Shown here: positions 23,878 through 33,216 of the stretch, in pieces
Numbering within the stretch: position 1 is the first letter of the stretch
Layout of the letters: each line of letters opens with the position of its first letter
Assembly (NCBI GenBank): GCA_963791625.1
Contig: CAWBTA010000015.1
Span: 1,054,001-1,118,000, forward strand
Source: JANMCE01 sp963791625
Lineage (GTDB): Bacteria > Actinomycetota > Acidimicrobiia > Acidimicrobiales > Ilumatobacteraceae
Length of the DNA stretch: 64,000 nucleotides
Direction of reading: 5' to 3'
Position numbers and translations under genes: made by a program
The notes under the pieces: model-generated
Database searches by the model: none
Told to the model about the DNA's origin: nothing
Seen by the model: only the letters and a program-made list of their open reading frames with translations

Positions 23878-25265
23878 CAGGTGGGCGTGTTCAACGCGCG
23901 CCATGCGCCGTAGCCGCCGATGATGTCGGCGACCAGCACGAAACCGTGAGCGCGCAGCGTGGACGCAGCGATCGAGGAGCGGTAGCCACCGGCGCAGTAC
24001 ACGACGGTCGGTCGGCTGGGGTCGAGTTCGGCGAGCCGCGAAACGAGTTGAGCGACGGGAACGTTGATCGCTCCGGGGACGGAGCCCGCCTCGGTTTCGC
24101 TGGGGCTGCGGACGTCGATGATTTGCACGTTGGAGGGACCATCGCCCGAGTCCGTCCACCGCGCGACTTCGACGGCAGAAAGTCGGCTCGCCGCTGCCGC
24201 CTGGTCCGGGCGGGTGACGAGGACGAAGTCGATGTCGGTGATGGCACCGATCACGTCGTCGAACCCGATGCGGGCGAGGCGGATGCGAGCCTCGTGCGCG
24301 TCGGGCTCGTTGGCGACCAGCACGATCGGCTGTCCGTGGCTGATCACGTCACCGGCGTATTCGGCGAAGCGGCCTGCGAGCCCGACATTGATTGAGCCGA
24401 TCAGATGCCCGGACGCGAACGTTTCCGGTGTGCGGACATCGAGTAGCACAGCTCCAGCCGCGACCGCGTCGAGCGCTGCCTCGGTGCCGAGAGATGGCAC
24501 GACGTGGTCTTCGTCGAGCAGGTCTTGGTCGCCGGAACGGTTGGCGTGCACGGCGTGAGCGAAATACGGCGGTGTTGCCGGTTGACCGGCAGTGACCACG
24601 GCAACGAATGCGTCGATGTTCATGGGCTGAAGCGCGTAGTTGGTCGCCCGTTGCTCGCCGATCGTTGATGACGTTGCGCTCGACATGTGTTTCCCACACG
24701 CGGAGCCGGCCCCGTGCGCCGGGTAAACGCTGGTCTCGTCGGGCAGCGTGAGCAGTCTGTCGTGGAGCGACCGGTAAAGGTCATGGGCCATGTCGCTGGC
24801 TGACACGCCCGACGCGGCCAGTAGATCGGGACGGCCGACGTCACCAATGAACAGGGTGTCGCCGGTCAACACAGCGGCGGGAGCCGCGTCAGCTGTCGCT
24901 CGAAGAACGATCGAAATACCTTCGGGGGTGTGGCCCGGCGTGTGGCGAATCTCCAAAGTCACCTCGCCCAGCGACAGCGTTTGGCCGTCGACGAGAGGTT
25001 CGAAGTCGAATCCGAGTTTGGCGCGCGAACCATAGGAAATGGGTGCTCCGGTGGCGACTGCGAGTTCGCGGTGCCCGGACAGGAAGTCGGCATGCACATG
25101 GGTTTCGATCACCCGACTGATCGTCAGGCCGTGCTCGGCAGCATCGGCAAGGTAGCCACTGATGTCGCGTTGCGGATCGACCACGACCGCCTGCCCGGTC
25201 GTGAGGTCACCAATGAGATAGCTGAACAGCGAGAGACAGGCGAGGTCGTATTGGCGGAAGAACAT
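23877..25265 (-). CDS. Persulfide dioxygenase-rhodanese fusion
   Basis: About 462 residues (ATG 25265, GGAG eight bases upstream; a GTG three codons earlier is possible). N-terminal metallo-beta-lactamase domain with 'ETHVHADFLSGH', 'HTPGHTPEG', 'LTGDTLFIGDVGRPDL' and 'YPAHGAGS': the ETHE1-type non-haem iron site that oxidises glutathione or low-molecular-weight persulfide to sulfite. Two rhodanese domains follow; the first lacks a loop Cys ('IVLVANEPD'), the second has 'VVYCAGGYRSS' and should transfer sulfane sulfur. Similar to CstB-type enzymes of CstR operons. Central gene of the sulfur module. Confidence 0.92.
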   Translation of the reverse strand: MFFRQYDLACLSLFSYLIGDLTTGQAVVVDPQRDISGYLADAAEHGLTISRVIETHVHADFLSGHRELAVATGAPISYGSRAKLGFDFEPLVDGQTLSLGEVTLEIRHTPGHTPEGISIVLRATADAAPAAVLTGDTLFIGDVGRPDLLAASGVSASDMAHDLYRSLHDRLLTLPDETSVYPAHGAGSACGKHMSSATSSTIGEQRATNYALQPMNIDAFVAVVTAGQPATPPYFAHAVHANRSGDQDLLDEDHVVPSLGTEAALDAVAAGAVLLDVRTPETFASGHLIGSINVGLAGRFAEYAGDVISHGQPIVLVANEPDAHEARIRLARIGFDDVIGAITDIDFVLVTRPDQAAAASRLSAVEVARWTDSGDGPSNVQIIDVRSPSETEAGSVPGAINVPVAQLVSRLAELDPSRPTVVYCAGGYRSSIAASTLRAHGFVLVADIIGGYGAWRALNTPT

Positions 25266-25308
25266 CAGGGTCACTCCTTTCGAAAGAGGGTCGATGGGGT
25301 CGGCGGGG

Positions 25309-27505
25309 TTAGTGGTCGAAGTTCACGCGGGGAAGGATGCGGTCGAGCCAGCGTGGGAGTGCCCACGCTCGTTCGCCGAGCATCCCGAGCAGCGAGGGGA
25401 CAAGCATCATGCGGATAACGGTGGCGTCAAGGAGCACGGCGAGCGCGAGGGTCACGCCCAGTTCCGTGGGTGGGATCGGGCCGGTCACACCAAACGCGAT
25501 GAACACCACGATCATGATCAGCGCCGCGTTGGTGATTGGCCGACCGGTGCGGGCGATACCTTCCGTGACCGCTCGGCGGGCGTCGCCGGTGGCGTCGCGG
25601 CGTTCCTTGATCGCGGCGAGGAGGAACAACTGATAGTCCATCGACAGCCCGAACAGCAGAGCGAAGAAGAACAGGGGTGCCCACGCGTCGACGAACCCTT
25701 GATGCTCGATCCCCAGCAGCGATGCGCCGATGCCGTGTTGGAACACGATCGTGGCGAACCCAAACGCTGCAGCAACACCGATCAGGTTGAGCACAATCGA
25801 GGCCAACGCGATGATCGGGCTGCGGAACACGATCAGCACGAGCAGGAACGCGACGATCATGATCACCCCGACCGCCAACGGTGTTGCGCCGGTCAGAGCG
25901 TCGGTCAGGTCATGATTCTGCGCACCCGGACCACCCACCGCAGCGCCCGGCGCCACAGCTCGACAACGCGGTGCGGAGACGATCGACGGTCTTACCGGTC
26001 GCCGGATCATCAACCTGCGTGCCCGGGATTGCCCGCACCACGGAACGACCAGTCGTTTCGTTATGTGCGACAACCTGCGTGGCGACCACGCCAGCCTCCG
26101 CGGACGCAGCCGTGGTGACCGCGGCGATTTGGCCGTCAGGGGCGGTGATGAACAGCGGGGCCACCGCTCCCGGTCCGAATGACTCGATCACCATGTCGTA
26201 GCCGTCACGGCTCTGGGCACCACGATCGACCACACCGGCGCTGGGCATGCCAAGCCGCATCCCGAGCGCCGGAGCCGCGAGGCCGAGCAGAATGACCAAT
26301 CCGGCAATCATCGTCAGGGCAGGCCGGCGCATGGCCGCTGCCATCCACCGGGTCCAGCGGCCCTGCGACTCGCGTTCGCTGCTCGCCGCGCTGCGGCGGG
26401 TCGCCCGAGTTGATAGCACTCGATCACCGAGCAGCACGAGCAGTGCTGGCAGCAGTGTGAGTGAAGCTGCGGCTGTGGCGACGACCGACAAGATCATGCC
26501 GAGTGCCATCGAGCGGAACACCATCACCGGCACCAGGAACACTGCGGCGAGCGACAGTACGACGGTCAGAGCTGAGAGGAACACGGCCTTCCCCGAGGTC
26601 GCGAGTGTTCCTGCGATCGCGTCGAGCGGGTCACGTCCGGCGGCGCGCTCTTCCCGGTAGCGGGACACGATAAACAAGCTGTAGTCGATTCCGACTGCGA
26701 GGCCGATCATCATCGAGAAGTTCATCGACCACACCGACATCGGAGTCACCCCGGTGGCGAGGTGCAACGTGGCGAACCCGGCCGCGATTCCCGCCAACGC
26801 AAGAATCAACGGCACACCAGCAGCCAGCGCCGACCCGAACGCGAGAAACAGCAGGATCATCGTCGGCAGCCCGGACAGCAGTTCGGCCTTATGGAGTGCC
26901 TGCTCGTTCGACTTGTTGAAGTCGTGCCAGACCGCCCACTCGCCCGTGGCATTCGCGACCGCACCCGCGGGCAGCCGGATCGCAGCAACCGTGTGCATCA
27001 ATTGCCCTGCGGCCTCTGGACGAGCACCGTCAGAAGTGGCCTGGAGTCCGACAGGAATCATCACCGTACGACCATCGGGCGCGACCAAACCTGCTTCGGC
27101 GGGCTGGGTCAACGGATCGACGACCTGCGCCGTTCCCGGGCTACCGGTCAACCCGGCAACGAGCGCCCGCAAGCCTGACGAGTCCTGCGAGATCGGCTGC
27201 GACTGGCGATAGACCACGACGGCCGACTCTGCCCCCAGCTGAGGGAAATCGCGCCGCAACTCGTCGCGCACCTGCTGCGCCGTCGAGCCCTGCGCCTCCC
27301 ATCCGGCGCCCGACAACGCTGAGGTCAACGTCAACGCCAACGGGGCCGACACGACCACGATCAGCAGCCACAACACGATCGCCCGCCACGGATGACGGCC
27401 AGAATGCCGCCCAGCACGGGCCAGCAAGCCTTCTTTCGCAGGACGCGCCGCCGGCGGCGCACCGATTGTTCGATTGTCGGATTCAGTTACTGCAGTCAAG
27501 GTCAT
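25309..27505 (-). CDS. MMPL/RND-family exporter (frameshifted)
   Basis: About 730 residues after repair. The first frame (from ATG 27505) gives the N-terminal helix, extracellular domain and first membrane bundle ('VGIDYSLFIVSRYREERAAG', 'GKAVFLSALTVVLSL') and the start of the second extracellular domain. The second frame carries 'DALTGATPLAVGVIMIVAFLLV', 'FGLSMDYQLFLLAAIKERRD' and the final helices. The switch is near 25958-25965; one extra base explains it. Both copies of the GxDY proton-relay motif are kept. Lies in the CstR-like operon, so export of a sulfur compound or lipid-linked cargo is possible; the family usually exports lipids or drugs. Confidence 0.85.
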
Positions 27506-27586
27506 CTCGTTTCAGGGCGCGCCAAACCAGGAGTATTGGCGTTTCGTTTCGATGCGGGTAAGGCACCGTTGGCGGTGCCGGGTTGA

Positions 27587-27856
27587 TCAGGCCAGCTTGG
27601 TGAACATCTTCTGCACGTCGGCCAGTTCGTAGCCTTCCGCCGAAGACCGCTCGGGATTCGACAGACACCACGTCAGCCCGGCAGCCACCAACGTGAAGCC
27701 GGTCTGCTCCAACGCCTTGTTCGCTGCCGATAGCTGGGTGACGATGTCCCGGCAATCCCGACCGTCCGTCAACATTTGCTGGATACCACGAACCTGACCC
27801 TCAACCCGCCGCAGGCGACGAATCAGATCGGCAACAGTGTCCTCGGAAAGTTCCAC
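27587..27856 (-). CDS. CsoR/CstR-family repressor, probable persulfide sensor
   Basis: 89-residue four-helix repressor ('RRLRRVEGQVRGIQQML'). Cys35 ('DGRDCRDIV') and Cys64 ('GLTWCLSN') match the two conserved cysteines. The His that completes the copper site of CsoR, four residues before the second Cys, is Gly here. That C-x-C pattern without His is the CstR type, which senses persulfides by a di/trisulfide link, in agreement with the operon content. GTG start; the promoter is overlapped by a perfect palindrome just upstream. Confidence 0.88.
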   Translation of the reverse strand: MELSEDTVADLIRRLRRVEGQVRGIQQMLTDGRDCRDIVTQLSAANKALEQTGFTLVAAGLTWCLSNPERSSAEGYELADVQKMFTKLA

Positions 27857-27864
27857 GCCATCAC

Positions 27865-27891
27865 TCTATACATACCCCCAGGGGTATGCAA
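27865..27891 (-). promoter_or_regulatory. CstR-like operator and promoter
   Basis: CATACCCCCAGGGGTATG (27871-27888) is an 18-bp palindrome of the ATACCCC..GGGGTAT type bound by CsoR/CstR/FrmR proteins. On the minus strand it fills the spacer between TTGCAT (-35, 27886-27891) and TATAGA (-10, 27865-27870). The spacer is 15 bp. Binding would block RNA polymerase, giving autoregulation and control of the operon. Confidence 0.8.
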
Positions 27892-27907
27892 CCTGCACGG
27901 CACCTAT

Positions 27908-28651
27908 CTACACGACGGGTTTGCGGTAGGCGACGTAGGGCGGTTCGAAGAGGAGCTTCTGCCGCTCGGTGAGGCGGGTCTCGAGGCCGGGTGGGCAGCG
28001 CTCGTCTTTGCCCCATGAGGAGCTGCCCGGCGAGTACTTGTTGAGCAGGGTTCGGCGTTGATACGGCGCGGTCCACGGGTGGGTGCCGTGGGTGAGTGCT
28101 TCGGTGAACAGCACCACATCGCCGGCGCGGAGCTCGACTTCGATCACGGCGTCGTCGGTCATCTGAATCGATCCGGGCAGTCCGAATGCGGCCTTGTGCG
28201 ATCCGGGTACGCAGGCGAAACCGCCGCCGCCTTTGAGGTGATCGACCAAGGCCCACTGCACGGCGATCAGGCCGGTATGGATGCCCCTTGCATCGGTCAC
28301 GTAGTACTGGGCCGGATCGAACGGGACGTTGCCGCCGTGCAGGCCTAGACCGGCGGTGCCGGGTGACATGACGATGCCATAGGCATGATCGAGTCGCACT
28401 CCGTCACCGCACAGTTCACGCACGATTTCGAAGATGGCGTGGTGGTCCAGCAGGCGCACGAAGGCAGCGTCACACTGCAGATGATTGTTGAACCGCTGCT
28501 TGGCAATGGTGTGATCCGGCGTGGGCAGGTTCAGTCGATCGACCGCAGTGTTGAGCGCATCGATTTCGTGGTCGGTGAGGGCTCCTCGTCGCACGAGAAA
28601 ACCCTGCACATCGAACCGCCAGCGTTCTTCATCGGTCAATGGTCCGCTCAC
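27908..28651 (-). CDS. Phytanoyl-CoA dioxygenase (PhyH)-family oxygenase
   Basis: 247 residues from GTG 28651, which is chosen because upstream codons would overlap the esterase gene and show no similarity. 2OG/Fe(II) oxygenase fold: 'FDVQGFLVRRGALTDHEIDAL' N-terminal helix, 'GLGLHGGNVP' (first ligand His), 'GGGGFACVPGSH', 'LRAGDVVLFTEALTHGTHPW' (distal His) and 'QRRTLLNKYSPG' (2OG-binding Arg). PhyH enzymes hydroxylate many small substrates; this one is unassigned. Its 3' end matches the remnant at 22778. Follows the esterase on the same strand by 10 bases. Confidence 0.85.
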   Translation of the reverse strand: MSGPLTDEERWRFDVQGFLVRRGALTDHEIDALNTAVDRLNLPTPDHTIAKQRFNNHLQCDAAFVRLLDHHAIFEIVRELCGDGVRLDHAYGIVMSPGTAGLGLHGGNVPFDPAQYYVTDARGIHTGLIAVQWALVDHLKGGGGFACVPGSHKAAFGLPGSIQMTDDAVIEVELRAGDVVLFTEALTHGTHPWTAPYQRRTLLNKYSPGSSSWGKDERCPPGLETRLTERQKLLFEPPYVAYRKPVV

Positions 28652-28661
28652 GATGACCAGA

Positions 28662-29631
28662 TTACGCGTGCAGCGCCTTTCGCAGCGCGGCAGCCAGGTC
28701 GGTCTGCATCTGCCAGGATGCGGGAATGATGTCGTCCATGCCAAAGGCAGCGTGAATCAGCCCGGGGTAGGTGATCTGTTCGCAGGGAACACCTGCGGCC
28801 GTGAGCGCCTTGGCGTAGGCGACTCCTTCATCGAGCAGCGGGTCGAATTCGCACGTGAGCACGATGGCCGGCGGCATGCCTGCCAGTGAGGTCGGCTCGC
28901 AGCGGCGCGAAGTACGGGTTGTAGGTATCGTCTTTGGAGTTCATGTAGTGCGTGGTAAACCACAGCATGGCCTCATGGGTGAGGAAGTAGCCCTCGCCGT
29001 TCGTCTTGTACGACGCCCGGTCCTCCCAAGGGGAACTCGTGGCGGGATAGACGAGGCCTTGGAATGAGATGGCCGGGCCTCCCTCATCACGGATGCGCAT
29101 GGCGACGACCGTGGCGAGATTGCCACCCGCGGAATCACCGGCCACGGCTAGCCGAGCGGCGTCTCCACCAAAACTTGCGGCGTTGGCCGCGGTCCACGTG
29201 GTGGCGGCCAGGCAGTCATCGACCGGAATCGGGAACTTGTGCTCGGGAGCCATGCGGTAGTCGACCGACACCACAATGGCGTTGACCAGGAAGGCAAGGT
29301 CTCGGCACACGCTGTCGTGGGTATCGAGATCGCAGATCACCCAACCACCGCCGTGGAAGTACATCACGACCGGCAGCGGAGCGGTGCTCTTGGGGCGATA
29401 GATACGCACGGGAATGTCGCCATGCGGACCGGGGATGGTGCGCTCTTCGATGTGATCAATCGAGGTGACGAACCGCTCCCGGGGACGGGACTTCGCTACC
29501 ACCCTGGCTTCGGGCGCGGTGGGCATTTCCCACGGCGAGGGCAACGAGGCAGCAACATCGCACACAAACTTGGCAGCAGGATCGAGAGGCATGGGCACAG
29601 TGTCGCGTATCGCCGCTGCCTTCGTTGGCAA
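28662..29631 (-). CDS. Alpha/beta hydrolase, hormone-sensitive-lipase type (frameshifted)
   Basis: About 320 residues. First frame: oxyanion motif 'VVMYFHGGGWVICDLDTHD', 'DYRMAPEHKFP', nucleophile 'AVAGDSAGGNLA', ending 'APLRADLTG'. Second frame: 'MPPAIVLTCEFDPLLDEG' (catalytic Asp) and 'GLIHAAFGM' (catalytic His). The break is near 28877-28890, one base too many. With it repaired, the Ser-Asp-His triad and family spacing are complete. Probably hydrolyses short acyl or aryl esters. Sits between the TetR gene and the PhyH gene in one orientation. Confidence 0.86.
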
Positions 29632-29653
29632 GCAACAGCAGCGTGTGTTCCGT

Positions 29654-30364
29654 CTACGTTTGAGGGTTGGCGGGGCGGAGTTCGCTGAGCAGGGACACGA
29701 CGTCGGCGACGGTTGCTTTCATGACCGGCAGTCGACTCATACCGATCATGCGCACCACGATGGGTACGAGTCTGGCGGCGAGGAGTCGGGTGCGCTCGTT
29801 GTTCGGGGATGTGTCGTGCACCCAGAACAACACCACGCCAAGAAACGCCAACCACATCACCTCGGGCAACTCTTCCTTGAGTGCCTTCGGAACCTTCTGG
29901 TCCGACTCGTTGATGACGTAGGCCCACAGGCCGAGGGCCGCCTGCCGAGCCGGAGCCGAATCAGCGCTGAAGGGGCTGAGCGGACTGTTGGGTTCAGCCG
30001 CGAATTTGAAGAACTTTCCGGCGAAGGACCGGTACGGCTCCATAATCACGATCCAGGTCTCGATGACGATCATCATGCGTTTGGTCAGGTCCGGCTCACC
30101 CACCAGCCTCGGCAACGTAGCCATGGCCTGGTCGACTGCGATGCGATCATAGAAACCCTGGACCAGATGTTCCTTCGACGCGAAGTAGTAGTAGGCGTTG
30201 CCGATGGACACCCCGGCCTCGGCCGCAATCGCCCGCATGGTGGTGGCCTCAAAACCCTGCTTACGGAAGAGCCGCATCGCGGCATCGACGATGGCGGCCT
30301 TGGTGACATCACCCTTGGCCGAACCACCGTCGTTTGCTGCCTTGTCGACCCGCATCATGGTCAC
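29654..30364 (-). CDS. TetR-family regulator
   Basis: 236 residues. DNA-binding domain at about 20-65: 'TKAAIVDAAMRLFRKQGFEATTMRAIAAEAGVSIGNAYYYFASKEHLV' (in parts), the standard TetR helix-turn-helix. The C-terminal ligand domain is large and helical, with several Trp/Phe residues ('METWIVIMEPYRSFAGKFF'-like segment), consistent with a lipophilic effector. Lies 16 bases after the membrane-protein gene, whose promoter has three TTGAACATGTTCAA-type sites, the probable operators for this regulator. Confidence 0.9.
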   Translation of the reverse strand: MTMMRVDKAANDGGSAKGDVTKAAIVDAAMRLFRKQGFEATTMRAIAAEAGVSIGNAYYYFASKEHLVQGFYDRIAVDQAMATLPRLVGEPDLTKRMMIVIETWIVIMEPYRSFAGKFFKFAAEPNSPLSPFSADSAPARQAALGLWAYVINESDQKVPKALKEELPEVMWLAFLGVVLFWVHDTSPNNERTRLLAARLVPIVVRMIGMSRLPVMKATVADVVSLLSELRPANPQT

Positions 30365-30380
30365 GTTAGATCAGACCGTT

Positions 30381-30809
30381 TCAGCTCACTCGGTCCGGGT
30401 AGCCGTGGCCCGGATACGGCGCAGGGAGTGGCTTCGTGCTGCGTGCCTGGGCGGGCCGGCGGGACTCAATGGCGCGACGGCGCATGGCGTGAAACACCCA
30501 CACGTTGGTGAGATGTACGAGGCCGAGCAGGATGGAGATGGTACCGACTTTGCTGCCAAGGACGGAGATCATTTCCGCCGCTGTCAGGATCTCACCGGTC
30601 GTCGTCAGGCGGAGAACCACGTAGCCGAGGCTGAGCAGATAGAAGCCGATGACGAGCAGGGTGTTCACCGATTGGGCGAGTTCCTCGTTGCCCTCGAAGA
30701 CGTCGACCAGGAATCGCTTGCCGTGTCGATTGAGCACTCGGGCGACCCAGATGGTGAGGGGCACCGCCAGGGCCAGATAGATCAACTGGGTAACCACCGT
30801 GTAGCTCAT
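30381..30809 (-). CDS. Small integral membrane protein, TetR-linked
   Basis: 142 residues with three clear membrane helices ('LIYLALAVPLTIWVARVL', 'TLLVIGFYLLSLGYVVL', 'VGTISILLGLVHLTNVWVF') and a Pro/Arg-rich cytoplasmic tail. I do not recognise a named family. GGGAG eight bases before the ATG. First gene of a two-gene unit with the TetR regulator and the main target of the triple operator. Confidence 0.8.
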   Translation of the reverse strand: MSYTVVTQLIYLALAVPLTIWVARVLNRHGKRFLVDVFEGNEELAQSVNTLLVIGFYLLSLGYVVLRLTTTGEILTAAEMISVLGSKVGTISILLGLVHLTNVWVFHAMRRRAIESRRPAQARSTKPLPAPYPGHGYPDRVS

Positions 30810-30823
30810 TGTCTTACTCCCTT

Positions 30824-30901
30824 TTGAATGTGTTCAACTTGAACATGTTCAACATAGGCCGGAACCGTTCCGAAAGTCAAGGACATTTTTGAACATGTTC
30901 A
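30824..30901. promoter_or_regulatory. Triple palindromic operator (TetR sites)
   Basis: Three related dyads lie upstream of the membrane-protein gene: TTGAATGTGTTCAA (30824-30837), the perfect TTGAACATGTTCAA (30839-30852) and TGAACATGTTCA (30890-30901). The first two are one base apart (centres 15 bp apart); the third centre is 50 bp further. The third also lies within the leader of the divergent beta-helix gene. The two-base centre argues against LexA. Confidence 0.75.
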
Positions 30902-30966
30902 GGACTTGTGATTGGCCGAGGCCTTCCGACGGCGAGCCGAGCGTTCTGACGGCTATCCTTGCGGCC

Positions 30967-32091
30967 ATGACGAACGCCGTTCGCTCGGGGAGACACCTGT
31001 GGCTGGTGGTTGTCGGTCTGCTCGGTGTCGGGGGTGGTGCACAGGCTTCGGCAACGGTGGCGCGCGCCACGGTTCCGGCAAGGGTGAACGCCGATTCGCG
31101 GTTCGTGGAAGTGGCGGGGACAAGCCGTTCCACGTTGGGCGCGCATGCCTTCACCCAGGCCGCGTGTTCGACATCGATCACTGATCGAAACCAGGTCACC
31201 AAGTCGCTCGCGAGGGCGCGACCGGGAGCCACCGTCTGCATGGCGGGAAGCGGCTTCGGTGCAACCGATCTGGTGATCACGCGCTCGGGAACGCGCGATG
31301 CGCCCGTTCGCGTGCAGGGTGACAACACCGGGGTGCACTCGATTCGGGTCACGGCCGACCATGTCATCATCGAAGGATTCAACACCTTCGGTGGAGATGG
31401 CATTGACGCCGAGGGTACCGACATCACCATACGAAACAACGTCGTCGTTGACGCCGACCTCGACGGCATCACGTGTGGTGACTGCACCGATTCGCTCATC
31501 CAGTCGAACACCGTCGATCACGCCGACGGGACCGGCATTCGCGTCAGCGGAGCCAACATCACCATCGACGCCAACGTCGTACGGGATTCGGTTCGTATCA
31601 ATTCCGGCGATGCCGATGGTGTGCGCTTTTTTGGCTACGGACACCGGATCACCGGCAACTTCATCGCCGATATCAAAGACGACGGCTACGCCTCGGCGCC
31701 GCCGCACACCGATTGCTTCCAAACGTTTGACAACGGCAACAAACTGGCGACCTACGACGTGCTGATTCGAGGAAACACCTGCACGAACGTCGACCACCAA
31801 TGCCTCATTGCGACAGCACAAGAAGCCGGCCTTGCCGGCGAAGTCGGCCGTTCCACCCACATTTCGTTCGTCGACAACACCTGCGATGTCGAGGGCTCGC
31901 AGGCGGTCCTGGTGCGTTGGTTTCCCAACGTCGAGGTCCGGCGCAACTCGTTCAAGGGCTCGAACATGTTCAACGCAATCGTTGTTCAGAACGAATCGAC
32001 CGGAGCGTGGATCACGGACAATTCAGTCGAGCAAGACATTCCAACCTTCGAGGTCGACCCGTCATCGGCCGATGGTTTCGCCGGACCGTAG
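30967..32091 (+). CDS. Secreted right-handed beta-helix protein
   Basis: 374 residues from ATG 30967; an upstream in-frame ATG lies in the operator region and is unlikely. Signal peptide 'HLWLVVVGLLGVGGGAQA' with an Ala-x-Ala cleavage site. The body is a parallel beta-helix: repeating rungs such as 'VIIEGFNTFGGDGIDAEG', 'ITIRNNVVVDADLDGITC', 'SLIQSNTVDHADGTGIRV' and 'ITIDANVVRDS'. Such proteins bind or cleave polysaccharides (pectate-lyase-like or NosD-like). The 'GDCTDS' and 'DHADGTG' rungs could bind calcium, but no lyase site can be named. Converges with the polysaccharide operon. Confidence 0.82.
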   Translation: MTNAVRSGRHLWLVVVGLLGVGGGAQASATVARATVPARVNADSRFVEVAGTSRSTLGAHAFTQAACSTSITDRNQVTKSLARARPGATVCMAGSGFGATDLVITRSGTRDAPVRVQGDNTGVHSIRVTADHVIIEGFNTFGGDGIDAEGTDITIRNNVVVDADLDGITCGDCTDSLIQSNTVDHADGTGIRVSGANITIDANVVRDSVRINSGDADGVRFFGYGHRITGNFIADIKDDGYASAPPHTDCFQTFDNGNKLATYDVLIRGNTCTNVDHQCLIATAQEAGLAGEVGRSTHISFVDNTCDVEGSQAVLVRWFPNVEVRRNSFKGSNMFNAIVVQNESTGAWITDNSVEQDIPTFEVDPSSADGFAGP

Positions 32092-32097
32092 CGAGCC

Positions 32098-33210
32098 TCA
32101 GTTGCGAAAACGGGCAACCAGTTTCGCCGCTCGCGAACTGGCGAGGAGATGGTCGGTGAAGGCAGCCATGGACCGGCCAAGAACCGGTGTCAGCACCTTG
32201 AAGCGGGCAAAGGGGAACAGGACGATCTGACCGCCGTAGGTTGCCTTGTTGGCACTCGAAGACTTGGCGAAGCTCTCGGGCAGCGGCTCTCCAGCCAGGA
32301 GGCGTTCGGCAGCTAGGCGGTCGAAACCACCGAGGTCGAACGTGTGGGCACCGCTGGACCGCGCCCACTGATAGGTCTCCCAGTTGAGCGCATCGTTGAC
32401 ATAGCGCGGTTGCCCCGAGATGTTGTCCCAACCCACCAATTTTCCCGTCACGGTGCCGCCGAACGACGACAGCCATGCACCCGCAATCGGCCGGCCGTCA
32501 TGACAGGCGAACATCATGGAAAGGTGACCTGCCGGTCCCAGGTGTCGCCACTGCGCTTCGAGGGTGGAGAGCTGAAGGGGGACGAAACCAACCCGGGCTG
32601 CTGAGGCACCGTACAGTCGAGCGAACAGCGCAACGTCAGGGTCCGTCGAGAACGTGAAACCCTGCTCCCTGCCGAGCCTGAGATGCCTGCGCCGCGTCTT
32701 TCCGGCCGCAGCCATCAGTTGCGCGTTGGGCTTGCGCAGGTCGAGCAGCGACGTGGCCGTAGGAGCCAGCGCAGGAAAGCCGAGGCGGTAGCCACGGGCG
32801 TCGAGCTCGTGCTCCAACGCATCATGCCCGAGCGGTGCTTGGATCGCCAGCAGTTGCGCCGACAACGTCCCGGCGAGCCTCTCAAGCGAGTCAATGGCAC
32901 ACTCCCGCAGCGCGACATCGTCGGTGCGGCCAAGCGGACCACGAACCACGAGGGCCACACGCATGCCCGGCGCAACCCGTCGGACATGCAGAACGGCGCC
33001 ACCCACGATCTCATGGTTGCGGCGAATCTCGACCAGGTGCGTGGTCGCCCCCAGTTCGCGCTTGAAACCGGCCCATGCCGACGACTGCACCAGATCTCCG
33101 CCGGGTGATGCCGCGACAAAACGATCCCACTCGGGCGAGGGTCCGAGGAGGTCGGTGGATGAAACCGTGAAGCCGCTCAGGCACGGCCGGGAATCTACGA
33201 CGACACGCAT
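32098..33210 (-). CDS. FemAB-like acyl/aminoacyltransferase
   Basis: 370 residues with tandem GNAT folds of the FemAB/peptidoglycan-bridge family: 'GDLVQSSAWAGFKRELG', 'VALVVRGPLGRTDDVA' and, in the second fold, 'TRRRHLRLGREQG', 'GRPIAGAWLSSFGGTVTGKLVGWD' and 'AHTFDLGGFDR'. These transfer amino acids from aminoacyl-tRNA to cell-wall or exopolysaccharide precursors. Last gene of the minus-strand polysaccharide operon, after a second acyltransferase-like gene, so modification of the exported glycan is likely. Confidence 0.82.
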   Translation of the reverse strand: MRVVVDSRPCLSGFTVSSTDLLGPSPEWDRFVAASPGGDLVQSSAWAGFKRELGATTHLVEIRRNHEIVGGAVLHVRRVAPGMRVALVVRGPLGRTDDVALRECAIDSLERLAGTLSAQLLAIQAPLGHDALEHELDARGYRLGFPALAPTATSLLDLRKPNAQLMAAAGKTRRRHLRLGREQGFTFSTDPDVALFARLYGASAARVGFVPLQLSTLEAQWRHLGPAGHLSMMFACHDGRPIAGAWLSSFGGTVTGKLVGWDNISGQPRYVNDALNWETYQWARSSGAHTFDLGGFDRLAAERLLAGEPLPESFAKSSSANKATYGGQIVLFPFARFKVLTPVLGRSMAAFTDHLLASSRAAKLVARFRN

Positions 33211-33216
33211 GTGGCC

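Noticed and set aside
22778..27952. True attL/attR pair of an integrative element
   Set aside because: The repeats differ at two positions, the bases between repeat and stop codon are unrelated, and no recombinase lies between them; kept only as a possible insertion or duplication scar.
30839..30901. TTGAACATGTTCAA sites read as SOS boxes
   Set aside because: The half-sites are separated by two bases, not the four of the LexA box, and they sit beside a TetR gene.
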